Source of the DNA: an uncultured Rheinheimera sp.
Lineage (GTDB): Bacteria; Pseudomonadota; Gammaproteobacteria; Enterobacterales; Alteromonadaceae
Assembly: GCA_943913835.1 (NCBI GenBank)
Contig: CALTZU010000004.1
Coordinates: forward strand, 1-64,000
Direction of reading: 5' to 3'
DNA: 64,000 nucleotides
Shown one piece after another: positions 1 to 8,587 of this stretch (position 1 is its first letter; each line of letters begins with the position of its first letter). The translations under genes were made by a program, and so were the position numbers. Under the pieces are notes generated by a model. The model was not told where the DNA came from, did not search any database, and worked only from the letters and a program-made list of their open reading frames with translations.

Positions 1-33
1 GCTGAAAGTTTTATTCAAACTGCAGCTATATTC

Positions 34-48
34 TGTAATAAAATTACA
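34..48. promoter_or_regulatory. HexR-like operator upstream of pykA
   Basis: The sequence TGTAATAAAATTACA is a near-perfect inverted repeat and differs at one of 15 positions from the HexR consensus as I recall it (TGTAATTAAATTACA). HexR is an RpiR-family, KDPG-responsive regulator of central carbon genes in gammaproteobacteria, and pykA is one of its usual targets. The site lies 47 bases before the pykA start and just downstream of a possible -10 element TATATT at 27-32, a placement that fits repression. Binding is inferred. Confidence 0.75.
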
Positions 49-95
49 TTACACTAAAACTGACCCATCCATAGATAAGCTTTCAGGAGCTCTTG

Positions 96-1535
96 ATGCC
101 CAGAAGAACTAAAATAGTCGCCACCCTCGGACCAGCAACGAATTCACAAGCCACCATAGAGAAATTGATCCTGGCCGGTGCCAGCGTTTTTCGCTTCAAT
201 TTTTCTCACGGCAGTGCAGAAGATCATAAACAACGTGCGGAAATGGTGCGCGCTGCAGCGGCAAAGACCGGCGCTCATGTCGCTATTCTGGGTGATTTGC
301 AAGGCCCTAAAATTCGCGTATCTACTTTTAAAAACGGTTCAGTCATTCTGGAAGAAGATCAGCACTTTGTACTGGACGCTGATCTGGCAAAAGGCGAAGG
401 CGATGAAACTCAGGTCGGCATTGACTACAAAGAGTTACCTGCAGACGTTCAGCCAGGTGATGTGCTGTTATTAGATGACGGTCGTATTCAGATGATCGTT
501 GAGCATGTTGTAGGTCAGCGTATTCATACAAAAGTGTCAGTAGCTGGCAAACTGAGCAATAACAAAGGTATTAACCGTTTAGGTGGTGGTTTATCTGCTC
601 CAGCCCTGACAGATAAAGACAAAACCGACATTTCTCTGGCTGCTTATATAGATGTAGATTATCTGGCCGTATCTTTCCCTCGCAGCGGTGATGATTTACG
701 TATTGCCCGAGAATTAGCCAGAGCTGCTGGTTCAGAAGCTTTAATAGTGTCTAAAGTGGAACGAGCTGAAGCTGTAGCTGATGACGAAACTCTTGACGAT
801 ATTATCCGTGCTTCTGATGCTGTTATGGTGGCGCGTGGAGATTTAGGGGTTGAAATTGGTGACGCTGAATTAGTGGGTCAGCAAAAACGTATTATTGCCC
901 GCTCACGCCAATTAAACCGTGTGGTGATCACTGCGACTCAAATGATGGAGTCGATGATTGAAAGCCCTATGCCAACACGTGCTGAAGTAATGGACGTCGC
1001 CAACGCTGTGCTGGACGGTACAGATGCGGTGATGTTGTCCGGTGAAACTGCAGCAGGTAAGTATCCGGTGGAAACCGTAAAAGCCATGGCTCGTGTTTGC
1101 GATGGCGCTGAAAAACATCCGCGTGTACAAATTTCTAAACACCGTATGGATGTGACTTTTACTGAAATCAGTGAAACTATTGCTTTATCCGCTATGTACG
1201 CCGCTAATCACTTAACAGGCATCAAAGCTATTATTGCGCTGACTGAGTCTGGTTATACAGCCAAGCTGATGTCACGTATCACTTCGTCTCAGCCTATATA
1301 TGCCTTGTCTCGTCATCAGAAGACATTAAATAAAATGGCCTTGTATCGTGGCGTATACCCGGTATTTTTTGACAGTACCCAAAATCTGGGATTACAAAAA
1401 GTATCGGCAGCAGCTGTAGAAGCTGTACAGGAAATTGCTCACTTACAAAGCGGCGATTTAGTGATACTGACCTACGGTGATGTGATGGAAACTGTTGGTG
1501 CATCAAACACTTGTAAGATTGTACAAATCAATTAA
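96..1535 (+). CDS. pykA: Pyruvate kinase, PykA type
   Basis: Converts phosphoenolpyruvate and ADP to pyruvate and ATP, the last step of glycolysis, in the cytosol. The 479-residue protein aligns along its whole length with E. coli PykA (480 aa). It has the N-terminal TKIVATLGPAT segment, the LQGPKIR motif, the catalytic lysine in VSKVERAEAV and the signature stretch MVARGDLGVEIG, followed by the C-terminal domain. I chose ATG 96 over an in-frame TTG at 93 because the AGGAG at 85-89 is then well spaced and the family starts there. A HexR-like site precedes it. The next gene converges on it, and no strong terminator with a T-run follows. Confidence 0.97.
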   Translation: MPRRTKIVATLGPATNSQATIEKLILAGASVFRFNFSHGSAEDHKQRAEMVRAAAAKTGAHVAILGDLQGPKIRVSTFKNGSVILEEDQHFVLDADLAKGEGDETQVGIDYKELPADVQPGDVLLLDDGRIQMIVEHVVGQRIHTKVSVAGKLSNNKGINRLGGGLSAPALTDKDKTDISLAAYIDVDYLAVSFPRSGDDLRIARELARAAGSEALIVSKVERAEAVADDETLDDIIRASDAVMVARGDLGVEIGDAELVGQQKRIIARSRQLNRVVITATQMMESMIESPMPTRAEVMDVANAVLDGTDAVMLSGETAAGKYPVETVKAMARVCDGAEKHPRVQISKHRMDVTFTEISETIALSAMYAANHLTGIKAIIALTESGYTAKLMSRITSSQPIYALSRHQKTLNKMALYRGVYPVFFDSTQNLGLQKVSAAAVEAVQEIAHLQSGDLVILTYGDVMETVGASNTCKIVQIN

Positions 1536-1542
1536 GACTGGA

Positions 1543-1560
1543 GCAGAGCCTTGGCTCTGC
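1543..1560. repeat. Short palindrome, copy 1
   Basis: GCAGAGCCTTGGCTCTGC is a perfect 18-base palindrome just after the pykA stop. A second copy differing by one base lies at 1640-1657, so the pair brackets the short gap between two convergent genes. It could form a hairpin in RNA, but no T-run follows, so it is not a classical terminator. Confidence 0.6.
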
Positions 1561-1639
1561 CATCCTTGGCTTCTTCTGTGATTTGACAGGCCTGAGCGTG
1601 GCTCCGGTCTGGGTAAAAGATGCGACTATGACATAAAGA

Positions 1640-1657
1640 GCAGAGCCTAGGCTCTGC
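1640..1657. repeat. Short palindrome, copy 2, overlapping a gene end
   Basis: GCAGAGCCTAGGCTCTGC is a perfect palindrome almost identical to the one at 1543-1560. It overlaps the last codons and TAG stop of the EamA transporter gene on the minus strand, so the repeat supplies the C-terminal residues of that protein. The two copies probably act as bidirectional 3'-end hairpins or are remnants of a small dispersed repeat. Confidence 0.55.
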
Positions 1658-2573
1658 TTCTTAACATAGGTGCTAACGCAGTAAGCATCGAACCTATCAC
1701 CACCAGTGACGCGCCCACCCAAGCCAGGATATTCAGTGATTCACTAGGAAACTCTGGATAAAAGTAAGCCAACAATTGTACAAAACCTATGGTCAATAGT
1801 GGTGTAATAGCCAGTACAGCACTAACATTAGCTGCCTGCCAGTGTTGTAAAGCCTCCGCAAAAGCCCCATATGCCACAATAGTATTCAGACAACAGAACG
1901 CCACTATACCCCACTGCCAAGCGGAAAGTTCCAGCATGGGCGCTAAGTCAGCTGCAGGTAAAAAACACAAAGCGCCAGCGAGATATATCATCCACATGAT
2001 CTGCTGAGAGTTAAAACTCATCAGCAATTGCTTCTGCGCCAAGGCATAACAAGCCCAGGCAAAGGCTGCAACTATCACTAACAGTACGCCTGTTGCCTCA
2101 TAACCAAATTGAGTTAAAAGTAACGCCAGTCTGTCATTAAAAAATAGTAACAATCCCAACATCAACAACCAGGCGCCAATTTTTTGCCCTAACAATAGCC
2201 GCTCTTTAAATAAATATACCGCGCCTAACATCATTAAAAATGGCGCAAGTTGGATAACGACTTGCGCCGTCTCCGCTGTTAGCAAGAACAAACCATTCAA
2301 ATACAAAATGTAATTGAGTAATAAGCCAGATACAGCGAGCAACACCAAAAGTTGTATTTTCCTGCTCACTCCTCTGACTGAGGGTATCTGTCTGCGCATC
2401 AGTAAAACCGCACCAACCAGCACAGTTGCGACGACAAAACGGATCCAGGTAATGGTTGCCGCTGACATAGAACTTAATAACCATTTAAGGGCTATCGGTA
2501 ACAAACCCCATAAAACTGCGGTTAACAAGGCTAAACTAAAACCTAAACCAACCCGACCGGATGACTGATGCAT
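1647..2573 (-). CDS. EamA/DMT-family transporter
   Basis: A 308-residue, very hydrophobic inner-membrane protein with about ten predicted membrane segments arranged as two EamA repeats, the layout of drug/metabolite transporter permeases. The first repeat begins with GFSLALLTAVLWGLLPIA, and the second around residue 160 with ATGVLLVIVAAFAWACYALAQ. The substrate cannot be read from sequence; members export amino acids, metabolites or drugs. The ATG at 2573 has a strong AGGAGAGGG ribosome site. The gene is convergent with pykA, and its 3' end is formed by the palindrome at 1640-1657. Confidence 0.88.
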   Translation of the reverse strand: MHQSSGRVGLGFSLALLTAVLWGLLPIALKWLLSSMSAATITWIRFVVATVLVGAVLLMRRQIPSVRGVSRKIQLLVLLAVSGLLLNYILYLNGLFLLTAETAQVVIQLAPFLMMLGAVYLFKERLLLGQKIGAWLLMLGLLLFFNDRLALLLTQFGYEATGVLLVIVAAFAWACYALAQKQLLMSFNSQQIMWMIYLAGALCFLPAADLAPMLELSAWQWGIVAFCCLNTIVAYGAFAEALQHWQAANVSAVLAITPLLTIGFVQLLAYFYPEFPSESLNILAWVGASLVVIGSMLTALAPMLRSRA

Positions 2574-2745
2574 ACCCTCTCCTATCTAAGGCGGTTATTA
2601 TCCGTCAGAAGCTATCGCCTTGTCTGTGGGCAGCGACCTTTGCCGTAGAAAATAAGCCAGAATGACCGGCACTTTTGCCTCAGATCAATACGTGAAGCAC
2701 TATCTGAGCTAGGATAGAAAGAAAACTCGGACCAAGGATTAGAAG

Positions 2746-3726
2746 ATGAAACGTATCGGAGTCTTAACTTCTGGAGGTGATGCACCAGGTATGAACGCCT
2801 GCTTACGCGCCTTAGTACTGACAGCTCAGGCTAACAAACTGGAAGTCTTAGGTTTCCAACATGGGTTTAATGGTGTCATTGAACTGCAGTATCAGACCTT
2901 ATTGCCTTATCACGTGACGGGTCTTATCCAAAATGGCGGTACTGTTCTAAAAAGCGCTCGTTGTGCCGCTATGCATACGGAAGCTGGGGTAAAGCAAGCA
3001 GCAGCTAACCTGCACGAACTCAAACTGGATGCATTAGTGGTAATAGGAGGAGACGGCAGCTTTCGAGGTACTGTTGAATTAGCAAAATTTTATCAGGGGC
3101 AACTGATAGGTATACCTGGCACTATAGATAACGATGTGGACGGTTCTGATTTCACGATAGGTTTTGCCACAGCTTTGGATACGGCGTTGGATGCCATAGA
3201 TAAAATCCGCGACACGGCCGACGCTTTCGAACGGATTTTTTTAGTCGAAGTTATGGGTCGCCACACAGGTTATCTGGCTGTTTCTGCTGGTATTGCAGCA
3301 GGCGCAGAGCAAATTATTTGCCCTGAACTGGCCTCAGAGCTGGATTTAGATAAAATCGCCCAACATGTTGAGCAAGCTCGTAAATACAGCAGAGGCAACT
3401 GCAGCTATATTATTGTGATTGCTGAAACCATGTATCCCGGAGGAGCTATGGCGTTGGCTGCAGATTTGGAACAACGAGGTATAGAGTGTCGGGCCTCAAT
3501 TTTAGGCCATATTCAGCGTGGCGGGCGTCCAATCGGAGCAGACCGGATCCTTGCTACTAAACTAGGTGCTTATGCGGTAGAACAACTGTTACAAGGTGCT
3601 CATCTTGTGATGGCCGGTGAAATTAACGGTCAGGCAGGCTTGTATCCCTTAGCACTAACGGGTGATAAGAAAAAACAAGTCGACAGCTACTTATTACGCT
3701 GGCAACAGCAGGTCGCACAGTACTAA
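2746..3726 (+). CDS. pfkA: ATP-dependent 6-phosphofructokinase
   Basis: Phosphorylates fructose 6-phosphate to fructose 1,6-bisphosphate, the committed step of glycolysis. The 326-residue protein has the family motifs in order: GVLTSGGDAPGMNA at the N terminus, GGDGS at 101-105, PGTIDND at 124-130 with the catalytic aspartate, MGRHTGYLA at 170-178, and GHIQRGG for sugar-phosphate binding. Glycines in the GGDGS and PGTIDND segments, instead of the Asp/Lys of pyrophosphate-dependent enzymes, indicate ATP use. An AAGGA ribosome site precedes ATG 2746. The gene stands alone and ends at a strong terminator. Confidence 0.96.
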   Translation: MKRIGVLTSGGDAPGMNACLRALVLTAQANKLEVLGFQHGFNGVIELQYQTLLPYHVTGLIQNGGTVLKSARCAAMHTEAGVKQAAANLHELKLDALVVIGGDGSFRGTVELAKFYQGQLIGIPGTIDNDVDGSDFTIGFATALDTALDAIDKIRDTADAFERIFLVEVMGRHTGYLAVSAGIAAGAEQIICPELASELDLDKIAQHVEQARKYSRGNCSYIIVIAETMYPGGAMALAADLEQRGIECRASILGHIQRGGRPIGADRILATKLGAYAVEQLLQGAHLVMAGEINGQAGLYPLALTGDKKKQVDSYLLRWQQQVAQY

Positions 3727-3737
3727 TTTCAGAAAAA

Positions 3738-3762
3738 AACCTCCGCCAGGAGGTTTTTTTTA
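3738..3762. terminator. Bidirectional intrinsic terminator
   Basis: Stem AACCTCC/GGAGGTT with loop GCCA, a T-run on the right and an A-run on the left. It lies between convergent pfkA and the LytTR regulator and can serve both. Confidence 0.9.
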
Positions 3763-3770
3763 AATCACAT

Positions 3771-4598
3771 TCAGGAATTAAACACCATTTTTACGCGGTC
3801 TTTATAGCTTCGGCTCACCTTTACCGCCTGTCCGTTGGTCAACATCAGCTGGTGCTCGCCATTTGCCAACATCTGTAACTTAGCTATGGTGTTCACATTC
3901 ACTATGGCGCTACGGTGCACCCGTACAAAAAGCTTGGGGTCCAGTTCCTGCTCCAGCTCTTTCATAGTGCGACGCAAAATATGAGTCTGACCATCCCTGG
4001 TGTGAATACACATGTAGTCACCAGCCGCATCAACCCAATCTATAGCACTCACTGGCACTCGGGTGATTTCACCACTGTCTTTAATGCTGATAGCTTCCGG
4101 GAATCTGTCATTCATCACTGGCTGCGACTGATCCAGACGTTGCAAAATCTGGTCGGTTTTTTCGCCTGTTAACTGAGCAACCACCGCTGCCAATTGCCCC
4201 TTGTGGCGCTGATCGTCTTTGGCTTCAAAGTTTTTCGTTAGTTTAGAGACAGCTGCAGCTAAACGTTCTTTTTCCACTGGTTTTAGCACATAGTCCAAGG
4301 CCTGAACTTCAAATGCATTTAACGCATAGTGATCGTAAGCTGTTACAAAGACCACGTAAGGCAATTCAATCTGTTGCTGTTGTAATTGCTTTAACACGCC
4401 AAACCCATCTAAACCTGGCATTTCAACGTCTAAAAAAACGGCGTCTGGTTGATGCAGGCGAATAGCGGCTACGGCTTCTTCACCATTGCTGCATTCTGCC
4501 ACTATGTTCAGTTCAGGAAAGTCAGCTAAACGCACCAGCATACCGCGGCGGGCTAACGGTTCATCGTCGACCACTATGACCTTAAGCATTTGTTTCAT
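3771..4598 (-). CDS. LytTR-family response regulator
   Basis: DNA-binding output protein of the two-component system formed with the adjacent kinase. The N-terminal receiver domain (about residues 4-120) has the acidic pair in VIVVDDEP, the phosphoacceptor aspartate in VFLDVEMPG and the switch lysine in LDYVLKPV. The C-terminal LytTR domain (about 165-275) has the family features VSAIDWVDAAGDYMCI, LFVRVHRSAIVN and VSRSYKDRV. The translated frame could start at 4616, 4598 or 4589. I chose ATG 4598, which overlaps the kinase gene end by 17 bases, indicating translational coupling. Target genes cannot be inferred. Confidence 0.92.
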   Translation of the reverse strand: MKQMLKVIVVDDEPLARRGMLVRLADFPELNIVAECSNGEEAVAAIRLHQPDAVFLDVEMPGLDGFGVLKQLQQQQIELPYVVFVTAYDHYALNAFEVQALDYVLKPVEKERLAAAVSKLTKNFEAKDDQRHKGQLAAVVAQLTGEKTDQILQRLDQSQPVMNDRFPEAISIKDSGEITRVPVSAIDWVDAAGDYMCIHTRDGQTHILRRTMKELEQELDPKLFVRVHRSAIVNVNTIAKLQMLANGEHQLMLTNGQAVKVSRSYKDRVKMVFNS

Positions 4599-5664
4599 CT
4601 GTACTCTCTGTTTCAAATGGTATTCTGATATTTACTTTCAAACCCCGTGGATGGTTGTGTGTTAATACCAAAGAAAAATTACGGTCATATAAAGCCGCTA
4701 ATCGCTCTTTGGTATTCACCAAACCCACACCGCCAGATTCCCCTTTTGGCAGACCGTCGGAAATAACCATTCCTGGTCCATCATCTGCCACTTCCATCAG
4801 TAAATCGTGTCCGAATTTCTGCGCCGTGATCATTATTCTGCCGCCACTGGTCTGGCTGGCTACTGCATATTTAATGGCGTTTTCCACTAATGGTTGCAAA
4901 ATCAAACTTGGCACTAACGCTTGATCCGCGGCTTCGTCAATATCATAGATAATGGTAAGGCGTTCTGAAAATCGAACTTTTTCTATTTCTAAATACAGAT
5001 TCGCTGCATACAACTCCTGTTGTAGCGGCACTTTTTTAATAGGATCTTTGTAAAGCGAATAGCGCAGAAAGTCGCTCAATCTGACTAACATCTTATTCGC
5101 TGTATCAGATTCCTTTAATAAGACTAAAGTCGATATAGCATTTAAGGTGTTAAATAAAAAATGCGGATTGAGCTGATACCTCAGCATTTTTAATTGAGCT
5201 TCATGGGCTTTATTGCTGGCCGTCAAAGACTTTTGCTTTTCTTGTTGCAGCGTTTGATAGTATTTGATACCAAAATACAAGCCACTCCAGCTGAGAAGCA
5301 CATAAAAGCCTACGGTAGTCTGGCGGAAATACTGAGTCCAGCTGTCAGGCCTAAAGCCGTGTCGATAGATTTCCCAGTAATTGAAGTTCCTGAACACCGT
5401 CCAGACCGCTGCAATAAGAATAGCAACAGCTAATACGCTCAACAGCATCTTCCAGGGTTCCCAATGCCAGACTCTTTGAAAGGCGTAACGCAATGGGATT
5501 GTCAGTAGCCAGCCAGCATATGCATCCAGAGCGACGACTATCCAGTAAGCGCTGCGCATTTCCTGAAATAAGGAACCTAAATAGCTGATTAGCGCAAAAC
5601 CCACCCAACCCAAGGTGTGCAGCAGCCAAAACAGGCGATGACGGTCTTCGAAAAATTTCTGCAA
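4582..5664 (-). CDS. LytS/YehU-type sensor histidine kinase
   Basis: Membrane sensor kinase of 360 residues paired with the LytTR regulator. Residues about 10-150 hold four hydrophobic segments, a small membrane sensor without a large periplasmic loop. Next comes the His_kinase domain with the phosphoacceptor histidine in LRYQLNPHFLFNTLNAIS. The ATPase domain follows, with the N box LQPLVENAIKYA, the G1 box ADDGPGM and the G2 region GGVGLVNTKERLAALY. The stimulus is unknown. It is transcribed just ahead of the regulator with overlapping ends. Confidence 0.93.
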   Translation of the reverse strand: MQKFFEDRHRLFWLLHTLGWVGFALISYLGSLFQEMRSAYWIVVALDAYAGWLLTIPLRYAFQRVWHWEPWKMLLSVLAVAILIAAVWTVFRNFNYWEIYRHGFRPDSWTQYFRQTTVGFYVLLSWSGLYFGIKYYQTLQQEKQKSLTASNKAHEAQLKMLRYQLNPHFLFNTLNAISTLVLLKESDTANKMLVRLSDFLRYSLYKDPIKKVPLQQELYAANLYLEIEKVRFSERLTIIYDIDEAADQALVPSLILQPLVENAIKYAVASQTSGGRIMITAQKFGHDLLMEVADDGPGMVISDGLPKGESGGVGLVNTKERLAALYDRNFSLVLTHNHPRGLKVNIRIPFETESTDETNA

Positions 5665-5693
5665 AATAGTTACAACTCGATCTGGTCTTACCC

Positions 5694-5831
5694 CTATTGT
5701 ATCTCAGCAACCTTAGCTTGCAGAGCTTTAGTCAGGAGATTGAACTTGGTTTGCTCTCCATTAGTCGCAATACCTGAGCAGCTGAAAGCCGATACAACAA
5801 CGCCAACAGCTTCTGTTCTGATATCTGGCAT
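5694..5831 (-). CDS. Possible small protein upstream of kinase gene
   Basis: A 45-codon frame in the interval between the thioesterase and kinase genes, on the same strand as both, ending 29 bases before the kinase start. It begins MPDIRTEAV and ends KALQAKVAEIQ, with a middle rich in small residues and an amphipathic C-terminal half. A GGA lies 8 bases before the ATG, a weak ribosome site. I recognise no family. It could be chance; position and an uninterrupted frame are the only support. Confidence 0.3.
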   Translation of the reverse strand: MPDIRTEAVGVVVSAFSCSGIATNGEQTKFNLLTKALQAKVAEIQ

Positions 5832-5919
5832 CTTTTTCCAAAGGAGAAACTCAGCTTTTCACTAAGATGGGTTCAGCAATGCAACTTACCGAAACCATCC
5901 AAAGCCCAAAGCCGCCTGA

Positions 5920-6318
5920 CTAACCTAATACTGGTGTTGGTTTGCGATCGGGGCCTAGAGCGACAAAAGTAAAATTGCCTGAAATGGCTTTGTGCTGGTC
6001 ATCGTCATACATGTTTTCTACAAAAATATCGACGTCAACTTTGATACTAGTGCGGCCTACATGAGCAATACGGGCCACAAGTTCGATGATAGTGCCAGCA
6101 GGAATAGACTCTTTAAAATCTACCCGGTCGGAACAGACGGTGACCAGAGGTTTACGGCAAAAACGGGTCGCGGCAATAAAAGCGGCTTCGTCCATCCAGG
6201 CTAAGGCTTCGCCACCGAATAAGGTATTGTGATGATTAGTCCTGCCAGGAAATACAGTTTTAGTGACCCTGGTCACGGCATATTCAATTCGTTTAGCAAG
6301 TAGAGCTTCGTCAGTCAT
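5920..6318 (-). CDS. Acyl-CoA thioesterase, hotdog fold (YciA-like)
   Basis: A 132-residue single-domain protein of the acyl-CoA thioester hydrolase family, which cleaves acyl-CoA to free acid and CoA in the cytosol. It shows the family core in order: NTLFGGEALAWMDEAA, where GG and the acidic residue line the active site, VTVCSDRVDFKESIPAGTIIELVARI and VGRTSIKVDVDIFVEN. GGAG lies ahead of ATG 6318. Chain-length preference cannot be read. It may share a transcript with the kinase genes downstream, but 255 bases separate them. Confidence 0.88.
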   Translation of the reverse strand: MTDEALLAKRIEYAVTRVTKTVFPGRTNHHNTLFGGEALAWMDEAAFIAATRFCRKPLVTVCSDRVDFKESIPAGTIIELVARIAHVGRTSIKVDVDIFVENMYDDDQHKAISGNFTFVALGPDRKPTPVLG

Positions 6319-6403
6319 GGAGGTCTCCGGCAGTTAAAAAGTCGCGAATTTTAGAAGTTTTGCCGGCAATTGCAAGCCAAAAGCCGGCTTTAACCAGAAC
6401 AGA

Positions 6404-6754
6404 TTAACGAGCCACCATAGCGCCCAAGGCTTTGCCACCAACCAGATGCATATGAATATGATAAACTTCCTGGCCGCCGTGTTGGTTACAGTTCATGATC
6501 AAACGATAACCGTTTTCTGCAATGCCAGCTTCTGCAGCCAGTTTGCGGGCTACTGTAAACAAACGCCCTAAAGCCAATTCATGCTGTGGCTCAACATCGT
6601 TGACAGTAGGAATTAATACGTTAGGCACAATCAAAATATGAGTAGGAGCTCTTGGGTTGATATCACGGAAAGCCGTGACTAAGTCATCCTGATACAAAAT
6701 ATCGGCCGGAATTTCACGTCGAATGATTTTGCTAAAAATTGTTTCTTGAGCCAT
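6404..6754 (-). CDS. hinT: HIT-family purine nucleoside phosphoramidase
   Basis: A 116-residue HIT (histidine triad) protein that hydrolyses AMP-lysine and related nucleoside phosphoramidates. The triad appears at the C terminus as YHIHMHLVGG, preceded by GGQEV. The N-terminal part (TIFSKIIRREIPADILYQDD and FRDINPRAPTHILIVP) is typical of HinT. I chose ATG 6754 (MAQETIF) with AAGGAA upstream instead of an in-frame start at 6787, because homologues begin there. It is divergent from the M61 peptidase with only 50 bases between starts. Confidence 0.93.
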   Translation of the reverse strand: MAQETIFSKIIRREIPADILYQDDLVTAFRDINPRAPTHILIVPNVLIPTVNDVEPQHELALGRLFTVARKLAAEAGIAENGYRLIMNCNQHGGQEVYHIHMHLVGGKALGAMVAR

Positions 6755-6804
6755 CAGAAGTTCCTTATAAAATAATGCACAGATCACATTCGGGAGTATA
6801 GGGT

Positions 6805-8586
6805 ATGACGCTAGTGGCTTACCAGCTAAGTATTATGGACATCACTGCACATCTGATTTCAGTGGAATTACATTTTACGCCACAAAGTATTGAGCCGGTC
6901 CGGTTGAGTTTGCCGGCCTGGATCCCGGGCAGTTATATGGTGAGAGACTTTGCTAAACATCTGCACTCAATCGAAGCTTTTGATGCCAGTGGTACTTTAA
7001 GCCTGCAACAGCTGGATAAGCAAAGTTGGCTGTTACAGCATAATCAGCAAGAGCTCAGACTAAGGTACAAGGTATACGCTTTTGACCTGTCCGTCAGAGG
7101 TTGTTACCTGGACGATCAATTGGCTATTTTGAACCCAGCCGCACTGTGTCTTGAAGTCAAAGGTCTGGAAACTTCAGCTGTGACTTTAACTGTGGCAGCT
7201 CCCGAATTCTTAGACTGGCAGGTAGCTACGGGATTAACCAGAGCTGACAACACCCAACTACTGCAATGTGGCCTCTATCATGCGGATAACTATCAACAGC
7301 TTATCGATACACCTTTAATGCTGGGCAAACTGGACTTAGCTGAGTTCGACGTCTGTGGTGTGCCGCATTATCTGGCTCTTGTCGGCCACGAACAGCTTGA
7401 TTTGGAACGCTTTAAAACCGATTTACAACGCATCTGCCTGCAACAGCAACAGCTATTCGGTGGCTTGCCGACAGATTTAAACCAATACTGGTTTTTATGC
7501 TGGGTGACAGATGCAGGATATGGTGGTCTTGAACATCATAATTCCACATTACTGATGTTAACTCATCAGGATTTACCCAATGCACAACGCCCTGACGAAA
7601 GCACGGCGGAGTATCAAAACCTGCTTGGCCTGTGCAGTCACGAATATTTCCATACCTGGTGGGTTAAGCGTGCCAAACCCAGCTTGTTTCTGCCTTATCA
7701 GTTAGCTTCTGAGCAATACACCAGTCAGTTATGGTTATACGAAGGCTTTACGTCTTACTATGATGATTTAGCGCTGGTTCGTTGCGGTTTGCTAACTCAG
7801 GAGCAGTACTTTACGGCCCTGGAAAAAACCATCAACAGAGTCCAGCTTAGTCCTTCCGAACAAGTGCAGTCCGTCGCCGACAGTAGCTTTAACGCCTGGA
7901 CCAAGTATTATAAACAAGATGAAAACGCAGTAAATTCGGTCGTCAGCTACTACACAAAAGGTAGCCTTATCGCCTTGTGTCTGGATGCTTTGCTACGAAG
8001 CAATGGCAAAAGCCTGGATGCTCTGATGCTACTGGCGTGGCGCACTTATGGTGAACCAGGCGCCGGCAGCACTGAGCAGCAGTTTATCCAGTTATGTTCC
8101 GACTATGCGGGTAAAGAGATAGCTGCAGAGTTGTACAGCTGGGTAAATGAAGCCTCATCCCTGCCTTTGACACAACTATTGGCGCACCTTGGTTTGGCTA
8201 CTGGAATGCGTCAGCAAGAGCATAGTAAAGACTTGTCTGGTAGCAAAGGCTCTATTTACCAGGTTAGAGCCTTTGGCGCGGCTTTTACCTCTTCAGTTGA
8301 GGGTTTAAAAATAACCAATGTCCCTATAGGTTCAGTGGCCTATAAAGCCGGATTGATGGTTGGGGATATGCTGATCGCTATCAATGCAGTCAAAGCGACA
8401 GAACAAAACTTCTGGCGACAACTCAACCAAAGTCCAATTGGCAGCGTAGTGACTTTATACGTATTTCGTAAGCAGCGCCTGGTGCAACTCTCCATGCCCA
8501 TAGAAAGTGCCGCTGAAACTTTGACCTATCTGCGGCTTGTTGATCCGTCAAAGGTCGCCTGCTGGATTGGGAGTACTCAGGCTTAA
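6805..8586 (+). CDS. M61-family metallopeptidase with PDZ domain
   Basis: A 593-residue zinc aminopeptidase of the M61 (glycyl aminopeptidase) type. The N-terminal beta-rich domain begins with IPGSYMVRDFAKHL around residue 40, a family signature. The catalytic domain has the zinc motif HEYFH at 279-283 and the third ligand in LYEGFTSYYDDL (Glu 313), with the substrate-binding GGLEHHNS near 250. A C-terminal PDZ domain (about 480-565) includes VGDMLIAINAV. No signal peptide is apparent, so it is probably cytosolic. The next gene starts one base after its stop, so the two are co-transcribed. Confidence 0.9.
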   Translation: MTLVAYQLSIMDITAHLISVELHFTPQSIEPVRLSLPAWIPGSYMVRDFAKHLHSIEAFDASGTLSLQQLDKQSWLLQHNQQELRLRYKVYAFDLSVRGCYLDDQLAILNPAALCLEVKGLETSAVTLTVAAPEFLDWQVATGLTRADNTQLLQCGLYHADNYQQLIDTPLMLGKLDLAEFDVCGVPHYLALVGHEQLDLERFKTDLQRICLQQQQLFGGLPTDLNQYWFLCWVTDAGYGGLEHHNSTLLMLTHQDLPNAQRPDESTAEYQNLLGLCSHEYFHTWWVKRAKPSLFLPYQLASEQYTSQLWLYEGFTSYYDDLALVRCGLLTQEQYFTALEKTINRVQLSPSEQVQSVADSSFNAWTKYYKQDENAVNSVVSYYTKGSLIALCLDALLRSNGKSLDALMLLAWRTYGEPGAGSTEQQFIQLCSDYAGKEIAAELYSWVNEASSLPLTQLLAHLGLATGMRQQEHSKDLSGSKGSIYQVRAFGAAFTSSVEGLKITNVPIGSVAYKAGLMVGDMLIAINAVKATEQNFWRQLNQSPIGSVVTLYVFRKQRLVQLSMPIESAAETLTYLRLVDPSKVACWIGSTQA

Positions 8587-8587
8587 T

